NCBI GenBank assembly: GCA_965116665.1
Contig: OZ220709.1
Span: 930,001-994,000, forward strand
Source: Aldehydirespirator sp965116665
GTDB lineage: Bacteria; Actinomycetota; Acidimicrobiia; Acidimicrobiales; Aldehydirespiratoraceae
Direction of reading: 5' to 3'
DNA length: 64,000 nt
Positions 39,839 to 48,083 of this stretch are shown here, in pieces (the stretch's first letter is position 1; each line of letters starts with the position of its first letter). The notes below the pieces were generated by a model. It made no database searches. It was given only the letters and a program-made list of their open reading frames with translations, and was not told the DNA's origin. The position numbers and the translations under genes were made by a program.

Positions 39839-41098
39839 ATGCCGACCGCCATGAGCCTGGAGTGGCCCACCGACGACTTCAGCCGCATCCCGTTCGCGGC
39901 CTACCTCGACGAGGACATCTACGTGGAGGAGCAGGAGCGCATCTTCCGGGGCCCGGTCTGGTCGTACCTGGCCCTCGAGGCCGAGATCCCCAACACCGGG
40001 GACTTCATAACCACCTATGTGGGCGACACGCCGGTGTTGGTCAACCGCCAGCGCGACGGCGAGGTCTCCGCGTTCGTGAACCGGTGCATGCACCGGGGCT
40101 CGATGCTCAAGCGCGAGTGCCGGGGAAACGCCACCATGCACACCTGCCTCTACCACCAGTGGGCATACGACCTCACGGGCCAGCTGCGGGCGGTGCCGTT
40201 CGCCAAGGGGCACATGGGCCGGGGCGGGCTGCCGCCCGACTTCGACATCAAGTCGGTGCAGCTCACGTCGATGCGGGTGGCGAGCTACCGGGGCGTGCTG
40301 TTCGGGACGTTCTCCGACGGGACCGAACCACTCGCCGATTACCTCGGTGACAACGTGAGGGCCGAACTCGACCGCGTGTTCAACCGGCCGATCAGCCTGC
40401 TCGGCTACCAGCGCCAGCGCATCCTCGGCAACTGGAAGCTCTACAACGACAACGTGCGGGACCCGAACCACGGGGCGCTGCTGCACATGTTCCACGCCAC
40501 CTTCGGCCTGTACCGGCCCACCCAGCGCGGCGGGGTGAAGATGGACGACCGTCACCGCCACAACATCAGCTACTCCATGATGGGCACCAGCGACGACGAC
40601 GCCGACGCCGAGGCGTTCGCGGGAACCCAGAAGGTGTTCGACAAGGGATTCCGGCTCGAGGACCCCTCCATGCTGCAGTACGACAAGGAGTATCCCGACG
40701 ACGTGTCGCTGACCATCCTGTCGATCTTCCCCAACATGGTCATGCAGCAGATCACCAACAGCCTCTGCACCCGCCAGATCCAGACGCGGGGACCGGGCGA
40801 GCTGGAGCTGTACTGGACCTACTTCGGCTACGCCGACGACGACGAGAAGATGACCCAGCACCGGCTCAACCAGGCCAACCTGGTCGGTCCGGGCGGGCTG
40901 ATCTCCATGGAGGACGGCGAAGCGGTGGAGATGGTCCACCGGGCCGTCAAGCGCGAGCAGGACGAGCACGGCATCGTCGAGATCGGCGGCAAGGGCGAGA
41001 TCGCCGACCACGACTACCTGGTGACCGAGATCCCGATCCGGGGGTTCTGGTCGTACTACTACGAGCTGATGGGCATCGAGGCAGAGCAGGCGGCCTGA
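39839..41098 (+). CDS. Aromatic-ring-hydroxylating dioxygenase, large (alpha) subunit
   Basis: A 419-residue alpha subunit of the anthranilate/salicylate-type group. The Rieske centre is CMHRGSMLKRECRGNATMHT followed by CLYHQWAYD, with a longer spacing than in the upstream Rieske protein. The catalytic iron motif is in RDPNHGALLHMFH (D-X2-H-X4-H). LGNWKLYNDNVRDPNHG is the bridging Asp region between Rieske and iron centres. AAAGGAG precedes the ATG. The beta-subunit gene overlaps by one base (TGATG), typical of alpha-beta pairs. It would add O2 to an aromatic ring using electrons from a reductase encoded elsewhere. Confidence 0.92.
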   Translation: MPTAMSLEWPTDDFSRIPFAAYLDEDIYVEEQERIFRGPVWSYLALEAEIPNTGDFITTYVGDTPVLVNRQRDGEVSAFVNRCMHRGSMLKRECRGNATMHTCLYHQWAYDLTGQLRAVPFAKGHMGRGGLPPDFDIKSVQLTSMRVASYRGVLFGTFSDGTEPLADYLGDNVRAELDRVFNRPISLLGYQRQRILGNWKLYNDNVRDPNHGALLHMFHATFGLYRPTQRGGVKMDDRHRHNISYSMMGTSDDDADAEAFAGTQKVFDKGFRLEDPSMLQYDKEYPDDVSLTILSIFPNMVMQQITNSLCTRQIQTRGPGELELYWTYFGYADDDEKMTQHRLNQANLVGPGGLISMEDGEAVEMVHRAVKREQDEHGIVEIGGKGEIADHDYLVTEIPIRGFWSYYYELMGIEAEQAA

Positions 41099-41571
41099 TG
41101 GGGGCTTCCAGCGAGCGCGACGCCGTCGTGGCGTTGATGATCGACTACGTACACCTGATCGACGAGGACCGGCTGGAGGACTGGGCCGAGCTGTTCACCG
41201 ACGACTGCACCTACAAGATCCTGTCGCGGGAGAACGTCGACGCCGGCTACCCGCTCGAGCTCATGTCGTGCCACAACAAGGGCATGCTGCGCGACCGGGT
41301 GGTGTCGCTGCGGGAGGCCAACCTGTACAACCTCCACACCGACAAGCATGTGCTCGGCATGGTCCGGACACACCAGGAGAGCGACGGCGTGTGGACCGCG
41401 CAGGCCAACTTCTCGGTGTACCAGTCGACCTTGGACGGCGAGACCGACCTGTTCGCGGTGGGGACCTACCGTGACCGGATCGTGTTCGACGGCGGCCGCC
41501 CGCTGTTCGCAGAGAAGATCGTGGTCAACGACACCTTCGCGGTCGCCAGGATGCTCTCCACCCCGATCTGA
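41098..41571 (+). CDS. Aromatic-ring-hydroxylating dioxygenase, small (beta) subunit
   Basis: A 157-residue NTF2-fold beta subunit: YVHLIDEDRLEDWAELFTDD, CTYKILSRENVDAGYPLEL, CHNKGMLRDRVVSLREANLY and HVLGMVRTHQE follow the anthranilate/salicylate dioxygenase beta pattern. It builds the alpha3-beta3 hexamer. The start codon overlaps the alpha stop. Then 34 bp separate it from a convergent heme-oxygenase-like gene, so the unit 38829-41571 holds three genes. Confidence 0.9.
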   Translation: MGASSERDAVVALMIDYVHLIDEDRLEDWAELFTDDCTYKILSRENVDAGYPLELMSCHNKGMLRDRVVSLREANLYNLHTDKHVLGMVRTHQESDGVWTAQANFSVYQSTLDGETDLFAVGTYRDRIVFDGGRPLFAEKIVVNDTFAVARMLSTPI

Positions 41572-41605
41572 ACCGGGGTCGCGCCGCGACTCCGCTGCAG
41601 CCCGG

Positions 41606-42346
41606 CTACTCCTGCCAGCGCTTGTAGCGGGGGTCGTCCTCGAAGAAGGCCCGGTACATGCCGTCGAAGGCCAGCCACTGCAGATCGATGCTGCGCCGCA
41701 CCGCGTTCCACACCCTGGTCCGGGTGTAGTCGTCGTTGGCGTAGCGGCCCACGATGGCGGGTCCGATGTCGCCGTGGTCCTCCTCGATCTCGGAGGCGTG
41801 GATCTCCCAGTACTGCAACTCGTCGGTCCCCTTGGTGTAGCCGTAGTCCTTCACGAACGACTCGATCAGCATGTCGTTGCGCTTGGCCGAGGCTCCCTCG
41901 ATGAAGGCGATGCCGGCGATGGCCGCGATCCAGTCGCCCTTGAAGGCGTTGAAGTAGCGCCACTGCTCGAACGCGGCCGTCTCGGGGATGGCGTCGGTGG
42001 CCTTCATCTCCTCGACGGACAGGCCGAGCGAGGCGCACCAGTTGAAGTAGATCTGGAGGTGGTGGCCGGTGCCCGAGTGGCTGCCGGTGGCCTCCTCCAT
42101 CAACACGTCGTCGAACCACAGGTGCTCGATGTCGGGGTCGCCCTCGGGGGCGTAGGCGTACACCGCGCAGTGCGGTCGGGGGTTGGGCTTGGGACCCACG
42201 AAGAAGAACTGCCGGGCGAATCCTCTGAGGGACTTGCGGGAGGCGTTGCCCTCGCAGATGGCGCTGACCAGCGGGTGGAACTTGATGTGCTCGGCCTCGA
42301 CGGTCTCGTCGATGCGTCGCAGGAGGTCGTCAGTTTCGGCAGACAT
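41606..42346 (-). CDS. Heme-oxygenase-like (TenA/PqqC-fold) putative di-iron enzyme
   Basis: A 246-residue all-helical protein. Acidic/His residues are spaced as in heme-oxygenase-like di-iron enzymes: VLMEEATGSHSG (Glu84/85, His90), AFIEGASA (Glu150) and YWEIHASEIEEDHGD (His183, Asp190, His191). Members of this superfamily oxidatively cleave or rearrange small amines, fatty acids or amino-acid-derived substrates; others are PqqC-like cofactor enzymes. No PQQ genes are nearby. GGAGG lies upstream inside the spacer read on the minus strand. It shares the strand with the hydrolase and amidohydrolase upstream and may form a unit with them. Confidence 0.75.
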   Translation of the reverse strand: MSAETDDLLRRIDETVEAEHIKFHPLVSAICEGNASRKSLRGFARQFFFVGPKPNPRPHCAVYAYAPEGDPDIEHLWFDDVLMEEATGSHSGTGHHLQIYFNWCASLGLSVEEMKATDAIPETAAFEQWRYFNAFKGDWIAAIAGIAFIEGASAKRNDMLIESFVKDYGYTKGTDELQYWEIHASEIEEDHGDIGPAIVGRYANDDYTRTRVWNAVRRSIDLQWLAFDGMYRAFFEDDPRYKRWQE

Positions 42347-42418
42347 GGGGCGGCACCATAGCGGTACCGGCGAGCACGCCCATTGTCGGGCTGCACCCTT
42401 GGGCGCCGCCCGGTTCGA

Positions 42419-43270
42419 CTAGCCCCGCAATTCGACTCCGTCGAGGGGCTCGGAGCCGAGGCGACCGGCGAAGAACTGGATGGCGATGGCGTTGAACGTG
42501 TCGGGACGCTCGAAGTAGGGGGCGTGGGCGGCGTCGTCCATGATGGCCAGGCGCGAGCCGTCGAGCATCTGGTGGGCCGCCTCGCCCATGGCCAGCGGGA
42601 AGCCGAGGTCCTCGCGTCCCCACACCAGCAGAATCGGGAAGCGGCCGCTGAGAGCGGCCAGCCGCTCGCCTACGACGTGGTCGTCGATGCGGTTGGCGAA
42701 GTAGTCCGAGACCCGCTCGAACGCCTCGGCCGCCCCCGGCGAGTTGTTGACGCGGACTTCCTCGCGGTGCATCTCGGCGGTGACGAGGCTGTCGTCATGG
42801 ATCACCGAATGGAGCTTGCGGTCGACCATCTCGGGCGAGGTGTCGCCGATCAGGCCCGCGGTGCGCTCCCGGGCCGCCTGCCCTAGCGGGGCCATGCCCA
42901 GGGTGCCGACCATCACCAGACCGGCCACTCGCTCGGGGATCTCGCAGGCCACGGTGGCCAGGACGTGGCCGCCCAGCGACGTTCCGACCAGGTAGGCGCG
43001 GTCCGCGCCCACCTCGTCGAGCACGGCCCGGGCGAAGGCCGCGTAGTTGGGCACGGAATGATCGAAGCGGTCGCCTTTCTCGGCGAGGCCGTGACCGGGA
43101 AGGTCGATCGCGTACGGGTGGTAGCCGGCGCCGGCCAGCCCCTCGAGGTTGAGGCGCCAACGATCGGCCCGGGCCCCGACCCCGTGCACGAGCAGCATGT
43201 TCTTGTCGCCGTGGCCGGCCTCGAGGACCCGGGTGAGGGTGCCGGCTGCGCCGAGCGGGTACTGGATCAT
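42419..43270 (-). CDS. Alpha/beta-fold hydrolase
   Basis: A 283-residue hydrolase. LLVHGVGARADRW is the oxyanion loop, GTSLGGH holds the nucleophilic Ser, the acid is probably the Asp of WGREDLGFP, and the His is in MDDAAHAPYFERP. The pattern PYAIDLPGHGLAEK is close to meta-cleavage-product hydrolases (MhpC/BphD-like), which act on C-C bonds after aromatic ring opening; this fits the nearby dioxygenase but is inference. Start ATG 43270 is well placed; 42 bp separate it from the amidohydrolase stop. Confidence 0.86.
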   Translation of the reverse strand: MIQYPLGAAGTLTRVLEAGHGDKNMLLVHGVGARADRWRLNLEGLAGAGYHPYAIDLPGHGLAEKGDRFDHSVPNYAAFARAVLDEVGADRAYLVGTSLGGHVLATVACEIPERVAGLVMVGTLGMAPLGQAARERTAGLIGDTSPEMVDRKLHSVIHDDSLVTAEMHREEVRVNNSPGAAEAFERVSDYFANRIDDHVVGERLAALSGRFPILLVWGREDLGFPLAMGEAAHQMLDGSRLAIMDDAAHAPYFERPDTFNAIAIQFFAGRLGSEPLDGVELRG

Positions 43271-43312
43271 GGCGCGGACCGCCGCCGGAGGGAGGGGTTC
43301 ACTGCGGCCTCC

Positions 43313-44737
43313 TCAGCTTGCTTCTTGGGCTGCGGTCCCGGCCAGTTCGTCCAGCCGGGCCAGGAGCTCGCTCTCACCGTTGGAGTCGAAGTCGCGCTGG
43401 TCCGGCTGGTCGGCCGCGCCCCCGTTGAACACCAGGTCGTAGGTGATGTCCGACGGGCAGATGTGCTGGGCCCGGTCGTAGGGGCGGCGCTGGGCCAGCA
43501 CCTCGTCGTCGAAGACCTGCACCTCGCCCCGCAGGATCACCGTCTCTATGCGCTTCTTGTCGCACAGCACCCTGATGTCGGCCAGCGGGTCGCCGTCGAC
43601 GATGATGATGTCGGCGCCCTTGCCGGCGGCCAGCGATCCGACGTCGTTCCCGGCGCCCAGCACGATCGCGCAGTCGTGGGTGGCCGCCTTGATGGCCTCC
43701 AGAGCGGTCATGCCCGCGTAGCGCATCAGCAGCTCGAGCTCGCGGGCGTGCCAGTCGCCGTAGGGGGTGGCCGCGAAGCCGGTGTCGGTGCCGGTGATGA
43801 TGGGCACTCCGGCCTCGCGGGCCTTGTTGAGGCACCCCGCGGTGTCGTCGAGAAGGCGGGAGTAGGCGCTGCGGGTCTCTGCCGGCACCCCGGCAGCCTG
43901 CCCGAACTCTCCCAGGTTGCCCAGCAGCAGCAGCGCCGGGGCCAGCGGTATCTGCGAGCCGGCCAGCCGCTCGATGGTGTCGTCACGGAGGGTGTTGCCG
44001 TGCATGATCCAGTCGAGTTCGGCCGCCACCGCCGAGTCGACGTTGTTGGAGCCCCGGGCGTGCATGGTGATGCGCTTGTTGAGCCGGTGGGCGGCATCGG
44101 ACATCGCCTTGACCTCGTCGCGCGAGAACGCCTCGAAGTCGCCGAGCACGCTGTCGCCGATCTTGATGAGGTCCACGCCGTTCTTGACCTGGTGGCGGAC
44201 CTCGGTGACCATCTCGTCGGCGGTGTTGACCACCTTGCCGATGCTGGAGTCGGGCACCCCCACCGACGACGGGTACCAGTCGCTGATGCCGTTGCTGGTG
44301 GACAGGAACCGCCCCGCGGTGGTCATCCGCGGGCCCTGGATGAGCCCTTCGGCGATGCCCTCGCGGATGCCCACCCCGATGAAGTAGCTGCCCCCGGGAT
44401 CGGAGATGCCCGTCACCCCGGCCCTCAGGACCTTGGTGACGTTCCAGGCCGACCGCAGGGTGCGCAGCTCGTGGCTGGTGTAGAGGTCCTGCTCCTCCTG
44501 CATCCGGGTCTCGCCGAAGGACGTGTGGCAGTGGGCGTCGATGAGGCCCGGCATGACCGTCTTGCCGGTGGCGTCGATGCGCACCACGTCGTCGCCGCGG
44601 GGGATCAGATCGTCGCCGATGCCGGTGCCGACCGCCTCGATCGTGTCGTCCTTCACCAGCACGGTGCAGCCCTCGACCGCGGGCGATCCGGTGCCGTCGA
44701 TCACAGTCCCGCCGCTGATCAGGACCCACGAACTCAT
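43313..44737 (-). CDS. Amidohydrolase-superfamily protein (imidazolonepropionase/prolidase-like)
   Basis: A 474-residue metal-dependent amidohydrolase. The composite N-terminal beta-domain (LISGGTVIDGTGSPAVEG) leads into GLIDAHCHTSFGE (first metal ligands), GVDLIKIGDS (probable carboxylated Lys), KRITMHARG and WIMHGNT (His ligands) and ITGTDTGF (Asp). The C-terminus returns to the beta-domain (LAAGKGADIIIVDGDPLADI). Members hydrolyse cyclic amides, dipeptides or mycotoxin-like amides. ATG 44737 was chosen for GGGAGG seven bases upstream. A substrate shared with the dioxygenase gene cluster is possible only by context. Confidence 0.88.
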   Translation of the reverse strand: MSSWVLISGGTVIDGTGSPAVEGCTVLVKDDTIEAVGTGIGDDLIPRGDDVVRIDATGKTVMPGLIDAHCHTSFGETRMQEEQDLYTSHELRTLRSAWNVTKVLRAGVTGISDPGGSYFIGVGIREGIAEGLIQGPRMTTAGRFLSTSNGISDWYPSSVGVPDSSIGKVVNTADEMVTEVRHQVKNGVDLIKIGDSVLGDFEAFSRDEVKAMSDAAHRLNKRITMHARGSNNVDSAVAAELDWIMHGNTLRDDTIERLAGSQIPLAPALLLLGNLGEFGQAAGVPAETRSAYSRLLDDTAGCLNKAREAGVPIITGTDTGFAATPYGDWHARELELLMRYAGMTALEAIKAATHDCAIVLGAGNDVGSLAAGKGADIIIVDGDPLADIRVLCDKKRIETVILRGEVQVFDDEVLAQRRPYDRAQHICPSDITYDLVFNGGAADQPDQRDFDSNGESELLARLDELAGTAAQEAS

Positions 44738-44844
44738 GGTTGCCTCCCGAGTGCTGAGATGCCGTTTGCGACCATACCCCGCCGCCTGCGCAGGGACCGA
44801 TTCGGGAACGCGCCCGCGTTGCACGAGGTGCGGGCGCGCGCTGT

Positions 44845-44850
44845 GATAAT
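44845..44850 (+). promoter_or_regulatory. -10 element for a leaderless CMD-family transcript
   Basis: GATAAT differs from TATAAT in one base and ends six bases before the ATG at 44857, leaving no room for a ribosome-binding site. Confidence 0.5.
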
Positions 44851-44856
44851 GGGTCC

Positions 44857-45393
44857 ATGCAACCAAGGTCGAGAGTTCCGCTGCTCGCCGAGCGCGAGGG
44901 TCTGAGCGAAGCCCAGCGAGCCGTGTTCGACTGGATCGTCGAGAGCCGGGGCACGATGATCCGCCCCTACGAGGTCATGCTGCACGTGCCGGAGATGGCC
45001 CGGCCCGCAGCCGAGCTCGGTCATGAGATCCGCTACGAGGGTGCGCTCAGCGACCACGACCGCGAGCTGGCGATCCTCGCGACGGCCACGGCCCACACAT
45101 GCGCATTCGAGTGGGACACCCACGTCGGGTTGGCCCGATCGGCCGGCGTGGCCGGTGCGACGATCGACGCCCTGCGCGGCGGCGACCGCACCGTCGGGTC
45201 GCCCGACGATGTGATCGTCGGCTTCGTGCGGGAGATGTGCGCTACGGCCAGGGCGTCCGACGGGGCGTACGCGGCGGTCCGGGACCTCCTGGGCACCGCC
45301 GGGGTGGTGGAGTTGACCACGCTGGTGGGCTACTACACCATGCTCGCCTTCGTCATCAACGTCGCCGAGCCAGAGGACTCTGTTCAGCCATGA
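44857..45393 (+). CDS. Carboxymuconolactone decarboxylase-family protein
   Basis: A 178-residue AhpD-like helical protein: YEVMLHVPEMARPAAELGHE, LSDHDRELAILATATAHTCA, FEWDTHVGLARSAGV and STIDALRGG-type TIDALRGGD form the CMD repeat. The redox CxxC of peroxidase-type AhpD is absent; HTCAFEWDTH has one Cys and the conserved His. Many such proteins accompany aromatic or steroid catabolism with unclear function. The VOC gene start overlaps its stop by four bases (ATGA). Confidence 0.83.
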   Translation: MQPRSRVPLLAEREGLSEAQRAVFDWIVESRGTMIRPYEVMLHVPEMARPAAELGHEIRYEGALSDHDRELAILATATAHTCAFEWDTHVGLARSAGVAGATIDALRGGDRTVGSPDDVIVGFVREMCATARASDGAYAAVRDLLGTAGVVELTTLVGYYTMLAFVINVAEPEDSVQP

Positions 45394-45761
45394 CGGTCCG
45401 TGGGCTGGATCACATCGTGCTGAACGTAGCCGACGCCGAGCGCTCCATGCGCTGGTACCGCGACCGGCTCGGGTTGGAGCCGGAGCGCTACGAGGAGTGG
45501 AAGGCGGGCAAGGCTCCGTTCGTGTCGGTCCGCATCGACGAGGGCACCATCATCGACCTGTTCGAGACCGAGCGGAGCGGGGAGAACCTGAACCATTTCG
45601 CACTCTGGGTCACCGGCGACGTGGAGTCGATCGTGGCCCACCCCGACGTGGAGCTGGTGCGCCGGGCGCCTCGGGTCTTCGGGGCCCGGGGCTGGGGCTC
45701 GGCGGTCTATGTCCGCGACCCCGACGGCAACGAGGTCGAGCTCCGGCAGTACGACCCGTGA
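45390..45761 (+). CDS. VOC-family (glyoxalase/extradiol dioxygenase-like) protein
   Basis: A 123-residue protein with two beta-alpha-beta-beta-beta modules. GLDHIVLNVADAERSMRWYR supplies the first metal His, LNHFALWVTGD the second, and VYVRDPDGNEVELRQYDP the terminal Glu, the standard VOC metal triad. Fosfomycin-resistance-like, glyoxalase-like and dioxygenase-like members share this pattern. It is coupled to the CMD gene and converges on the SDR with nine bases between stops. Confidence 0.86.
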   Translation: MTVRGLDHIVLNVADAERSMRWYRDRLGLEPERYEEWKAGKAPFVSVRIDEGTIIDLFETERSGENLNHFALWVTGDVESIVAHPDVELVRRAPRVFGARGWGSAVYVRDPDGNEVELRQYDP

Positions 45762-45770
45762 GCCAGGGGC

Positions 45771-46598
45771 TCAGGCCAGGCTGGCGAAGTCGACCTGGTT
45801 GGTGGTGAACCAGGCCGTGAACCCGTGGTCGGCAACCATGTTGTGGCCGTTCATGGCCGCGCTGGCGTCCGATCCGAGCATCACCAGGGTGCGGGCGATG
45901 TCGACGGGGGTCAGGATCCCGGCCGACTGGTCCACCATCCAGTCGATGATCTTCTCGGTCATGTGGCGGCGGAAGTCGTGCAGCAGCGGGGTGTCGATCA
46001 CGCCGGGGCAGACGCTGTTGGTGCGCACCCCGTAGTCGAGGTAGCTGCGGCGCGAGCCATGCATCGTCCACACCTGGGCCACCTCCTTGGAGAACTCGTA
46101 GGGCGCGGGGTCGACCAGCTCGCCGTGATCCGCGATCCAGGCCAGGGCTCCGTCCCACCCGTCGACGGCGATCAGCTCGGAGATCTCGGCCAGGTGCTGG
46201 GGCCAGCGCTGCCCGGCCACCGAAGCGGTGTTGACAATGGCGCCGCCCCGGTTCATGGTGGGCAGCAGCCCCTCACTGAGACGGCGCAGGCCCAGGTAGT
46301 TGACCCGCAGCACGAAGTCCGAAGCGTGCACCCCGGCCACCCCGGCATTGTTGAACAGAACGTCCACTCCCGGTCCGATCGCCTCGCAGGCCGCGTCGAT
46401 CGAGTCGGGGTCGCTCAGGTCGGCGGCCACGTACGCGGTGGCCGGTCCGGTGGGCTCGTTGCGGTCGAGGACGGTCAGATCGGTGCAGCCGGCCTCGACC
46501 AGCAGTTCCGCGGCGGCCGCACCCACGCCGCTGGCGCCCCCGGTGAGCACCACCTTCTTGCCTTCGTAGCTGAATAGGTTCGGCGAGGAAGCGGGCAC
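45771..46598 (-). CDS. SDR oxidoreductase, 3-alpha-HSD-like
   Basis: A 275-residue SDR similar in layout to the one at 3.5 kb. It has TGGASGVGAAAAELL, FNNAGVAG, NTASVAG with the catalytic Ser, a long insertion (QHLAEISELIAVDGWDGAL) before the YEFSK catalytic pair, and RTNSVCPGVIDTPLLHDF. The insertion and the PGVIDTPLL segment are shared with 3-alpha-hydroxysteroid dehydrogenase/carbonyl reductases. The start is GTG at 46598. A P450 gene lies 42 bp upstream on the same strand, suggesting sequential oxidation of a steroid or terpenoid, by inference. Confidence 0.84.
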   Translation of the reverse strand: MPASSPNLFSYEGKKVVLTGGASGVGAAAAELLVEAGCTDLTVLDRNEPTGPATAYVAADLSDPDSIDAACEAIGPGVDVLFNNAGVAGVHASDFVLRVNYLGLRRLSEGLLPTMNRGGAIVNTASVAGQRWPQHLAEISELIAVDGWDGALAWIADHGELVDPAPYEFSKEVAQVWTMHGSRRSYLDYGVRTNSVCPGVIDTPLLHDFRRHMTEKIIDWMVDQSAGILTPVDIARTLVMLGSDASAAMNGHNMVADHGFTAWFTTNQVDFASLA

Positions 46599-46640
46599 GG
46601 TGACGACTCCTTGCGGTCGCGGCTGGTGTGGGCAGTCGGG

Positions 46641-47855
46641 TCAGGCCGGGGTGAAGGCTAGGTGGGCTTCCAGCAGGCCGTGGACGAAAGCGTTGGGCAT
46701 CTCCACCTGGGGCGTGCCCTCGATTCGCTCGATGCGGGACACCCGCTCCAGCAGCCGCTCGAAGAAGACCTGGATCTCGAGCCGGGCCAGCGCCGCGCCC
46801 AGGCAGAAGTGGGTGCCGAAGCCGAAGGCGATGTGGTGGTTGGGGCTGCGGGCGATGTCGTAGCTCTCCGGATCGCGGAAGTGGCGTGGGTCCCGGTTGG
46901 CCGACGGGTACATCATCACCACCTGCTGACCCTTGCGGACCGTCTGGCCGCCGAGCTCGGTGTCGGCGGTGGCCGTGCGGCACATGTTGTGGATGGGTGT
47001 GACCCAGCGGATGAACTCCTCGACCGCGGTTTCCAGGTCGGCACCGGCCTTCAGCGCGGCCCAGGCGTCGGGACGGTCGGCCAGGTCCAGCAGCGTGCGG
47101 GCGATCACGGTGCGGGTCGTCTCGGCCCCGCCGTCGAGCAGCAGCAGGGAGTCCGAGACGATCTGGTCCAACCCGAAATCGGTTCCGCCGACCAGCCCGC
47201 CGGTGTCGGACTCGACCTCGATCCAGCGGGACATTAGGTCACCGGCCGGGCATCCCTGCTTGGCGGTGTACAGCTCGGTCGCGGCCACCGCGAACTCCAG
47301 GACTGCCTCGACGCCCTCCTGGGTGCGGTACCGGGGACCGCCACCAGTGGCGATCGAGGCCTCCGACCAGTGCTTGAGCTTGGGCCACAGGTCGTCGTCG
47401 AATCCGAGCAGCAGACCGATCATCTTCGCCGGCAGGGGAGCGGCCAGCTCGTCCACGATCTCGGCCGTGCCCCGCTCGATCACCGGGTCTAGCAGCCCGT
47501 CGACGGTCTCGGTGACGTGACCCCGCCACTGCTGCACGGCCCGGGGCGTGAAACGCCGCGACACGAGCGAGCGCCTGGCCTGGTGGAGCGGATCGTCCAC
47601 GGCGATGATCGAGGTGTCGGCAGGGATGTTGGGTCTGTAGCCGCCCTTCTCCTGGTCGGAACTGATGAACAGCTGCTTGTCGGTCTCCACCTCGACGATG
47701 TCGTCGTAGCGGGTGAGCACCCACAATTCGTTGACGTCGTCCCAGTGACACGGCGAGTTCTCCCGCAGCCAGGCGTAGCGGGAGTACGGGTCGTTCACAT
47801 AGAAGTCGCCGTCGAGGATGTCGAGGGGCCGGGGATCGACAGGCGTGATGGCCAT
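46641..47855 (-). CDS. Cytochrome P450
   Basis: A 404-residue bacterial class I P450. The I-helix has LLLDGGAETTRTVIA (acid-alcohol pair replaced by ET-T), the K-helix ExxR is EEFIRW, and the heme-binding loop is FGFGTHFCLGAALARLE. Its overall sequence recalls the CYP142/CYP125 group of steroid side-chain hydroxylases, from memory. It needs a ferredoxin such as the one at 11.9 kb. It is the first gene of a two-gene minus-strand unit with the 3-alpha-HSD-like SDR. The relic repeat begins 20 bp upstream of its start. Confidence 0.92.
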   Translation of the reverse strand: MAITPVDPRPLDILDGDFYVNDPYSRYAWLRENSPCHWDDVNELWVLTRYDDIVEVETDKQLFISSDQEKGGYRPNIPADTSIIAVDDPLHQARRSLVSRRFTPRAVQQWRGHVTETVDGLLDPVIERGTAEIVDELAAPLPAKMIGLLLGFDDDLWPKLKHWSEASIATGGGPRYRTQEGVEAVLEFAVAATELYTAKQGCPAGDLMSRWIEVESDTGGLVGGTDFGLDQIVSDSLLLLDGGAETTRTVIARTLLDLADRPDAWAALKAGADLETAVEEFIRWVTPIHNMCRTATADTELGGQTVRKGQQVVMMYPSANRDPRHFRDPESYDIARSPNHHIAFGFGTHFCLGAALARLEIQVFFERLLERVSRIERIEGTPQVEMPNAFVHGLLEAHLAFTPA

Positions 47856-47875
47856 GGCAGGGTCATCCTAAGAGG

Positions 47876-47973
47876 CCGAGCGAGCAGGCAGCGACCCATG
47901 CACATCTCCGCACCGGCGCTGAGCGAGGCCGTGGCCCGAGCGGCCCTCAGGTCGCAGCGAACAAGAGCGGGAA
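47876..47973 (+). repeat. Relic copy of the helicase-flanking repeat family
   Basis: Three blocks from the right side of the helicase locus recur here: 12 bp (47876-47887), 26 bp identical to the GC-rich part of the 114-bp arms (47921-47946) and 21 bp (47953-47973). The AT-rich core of the arm is missing between the last two. The spacer contains no convincing gene. Confidence 0.72.
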
Positions 47974-48026
47974 TGGCACCGCTGAGAGGCGAGTCGTTCG
48001 CATCCGTGCTCGGGCGCTCGAGGTGG

Positions 48027-48083
48027 GGGACCGCCTACGGGAACATGCTGCGGGTGTGGGACCGCCTACGGGAACATGCTGCG
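48027..48083 (+). repeat. 26-bp tandem duplication covering a gene 3' end
   Basis: The 26 bp at 48027-48052 (starting GGGACCGCCTACGGGAACAT) recur identically at 48058-48083 with a 31-bp period. The second copy contains the last codons (RSMFP) and stop of the minus-strand gene at 48066; the first is an extra copy downstream of it. Confidence 0.85.

Noticed and set aside
42965..44905. Long plus-strand open frame opposite the hydrolase and amidohydrolase genes
   Set aside because: No recognisable domain; the minus-strand proteins carry full catalytic motifs.
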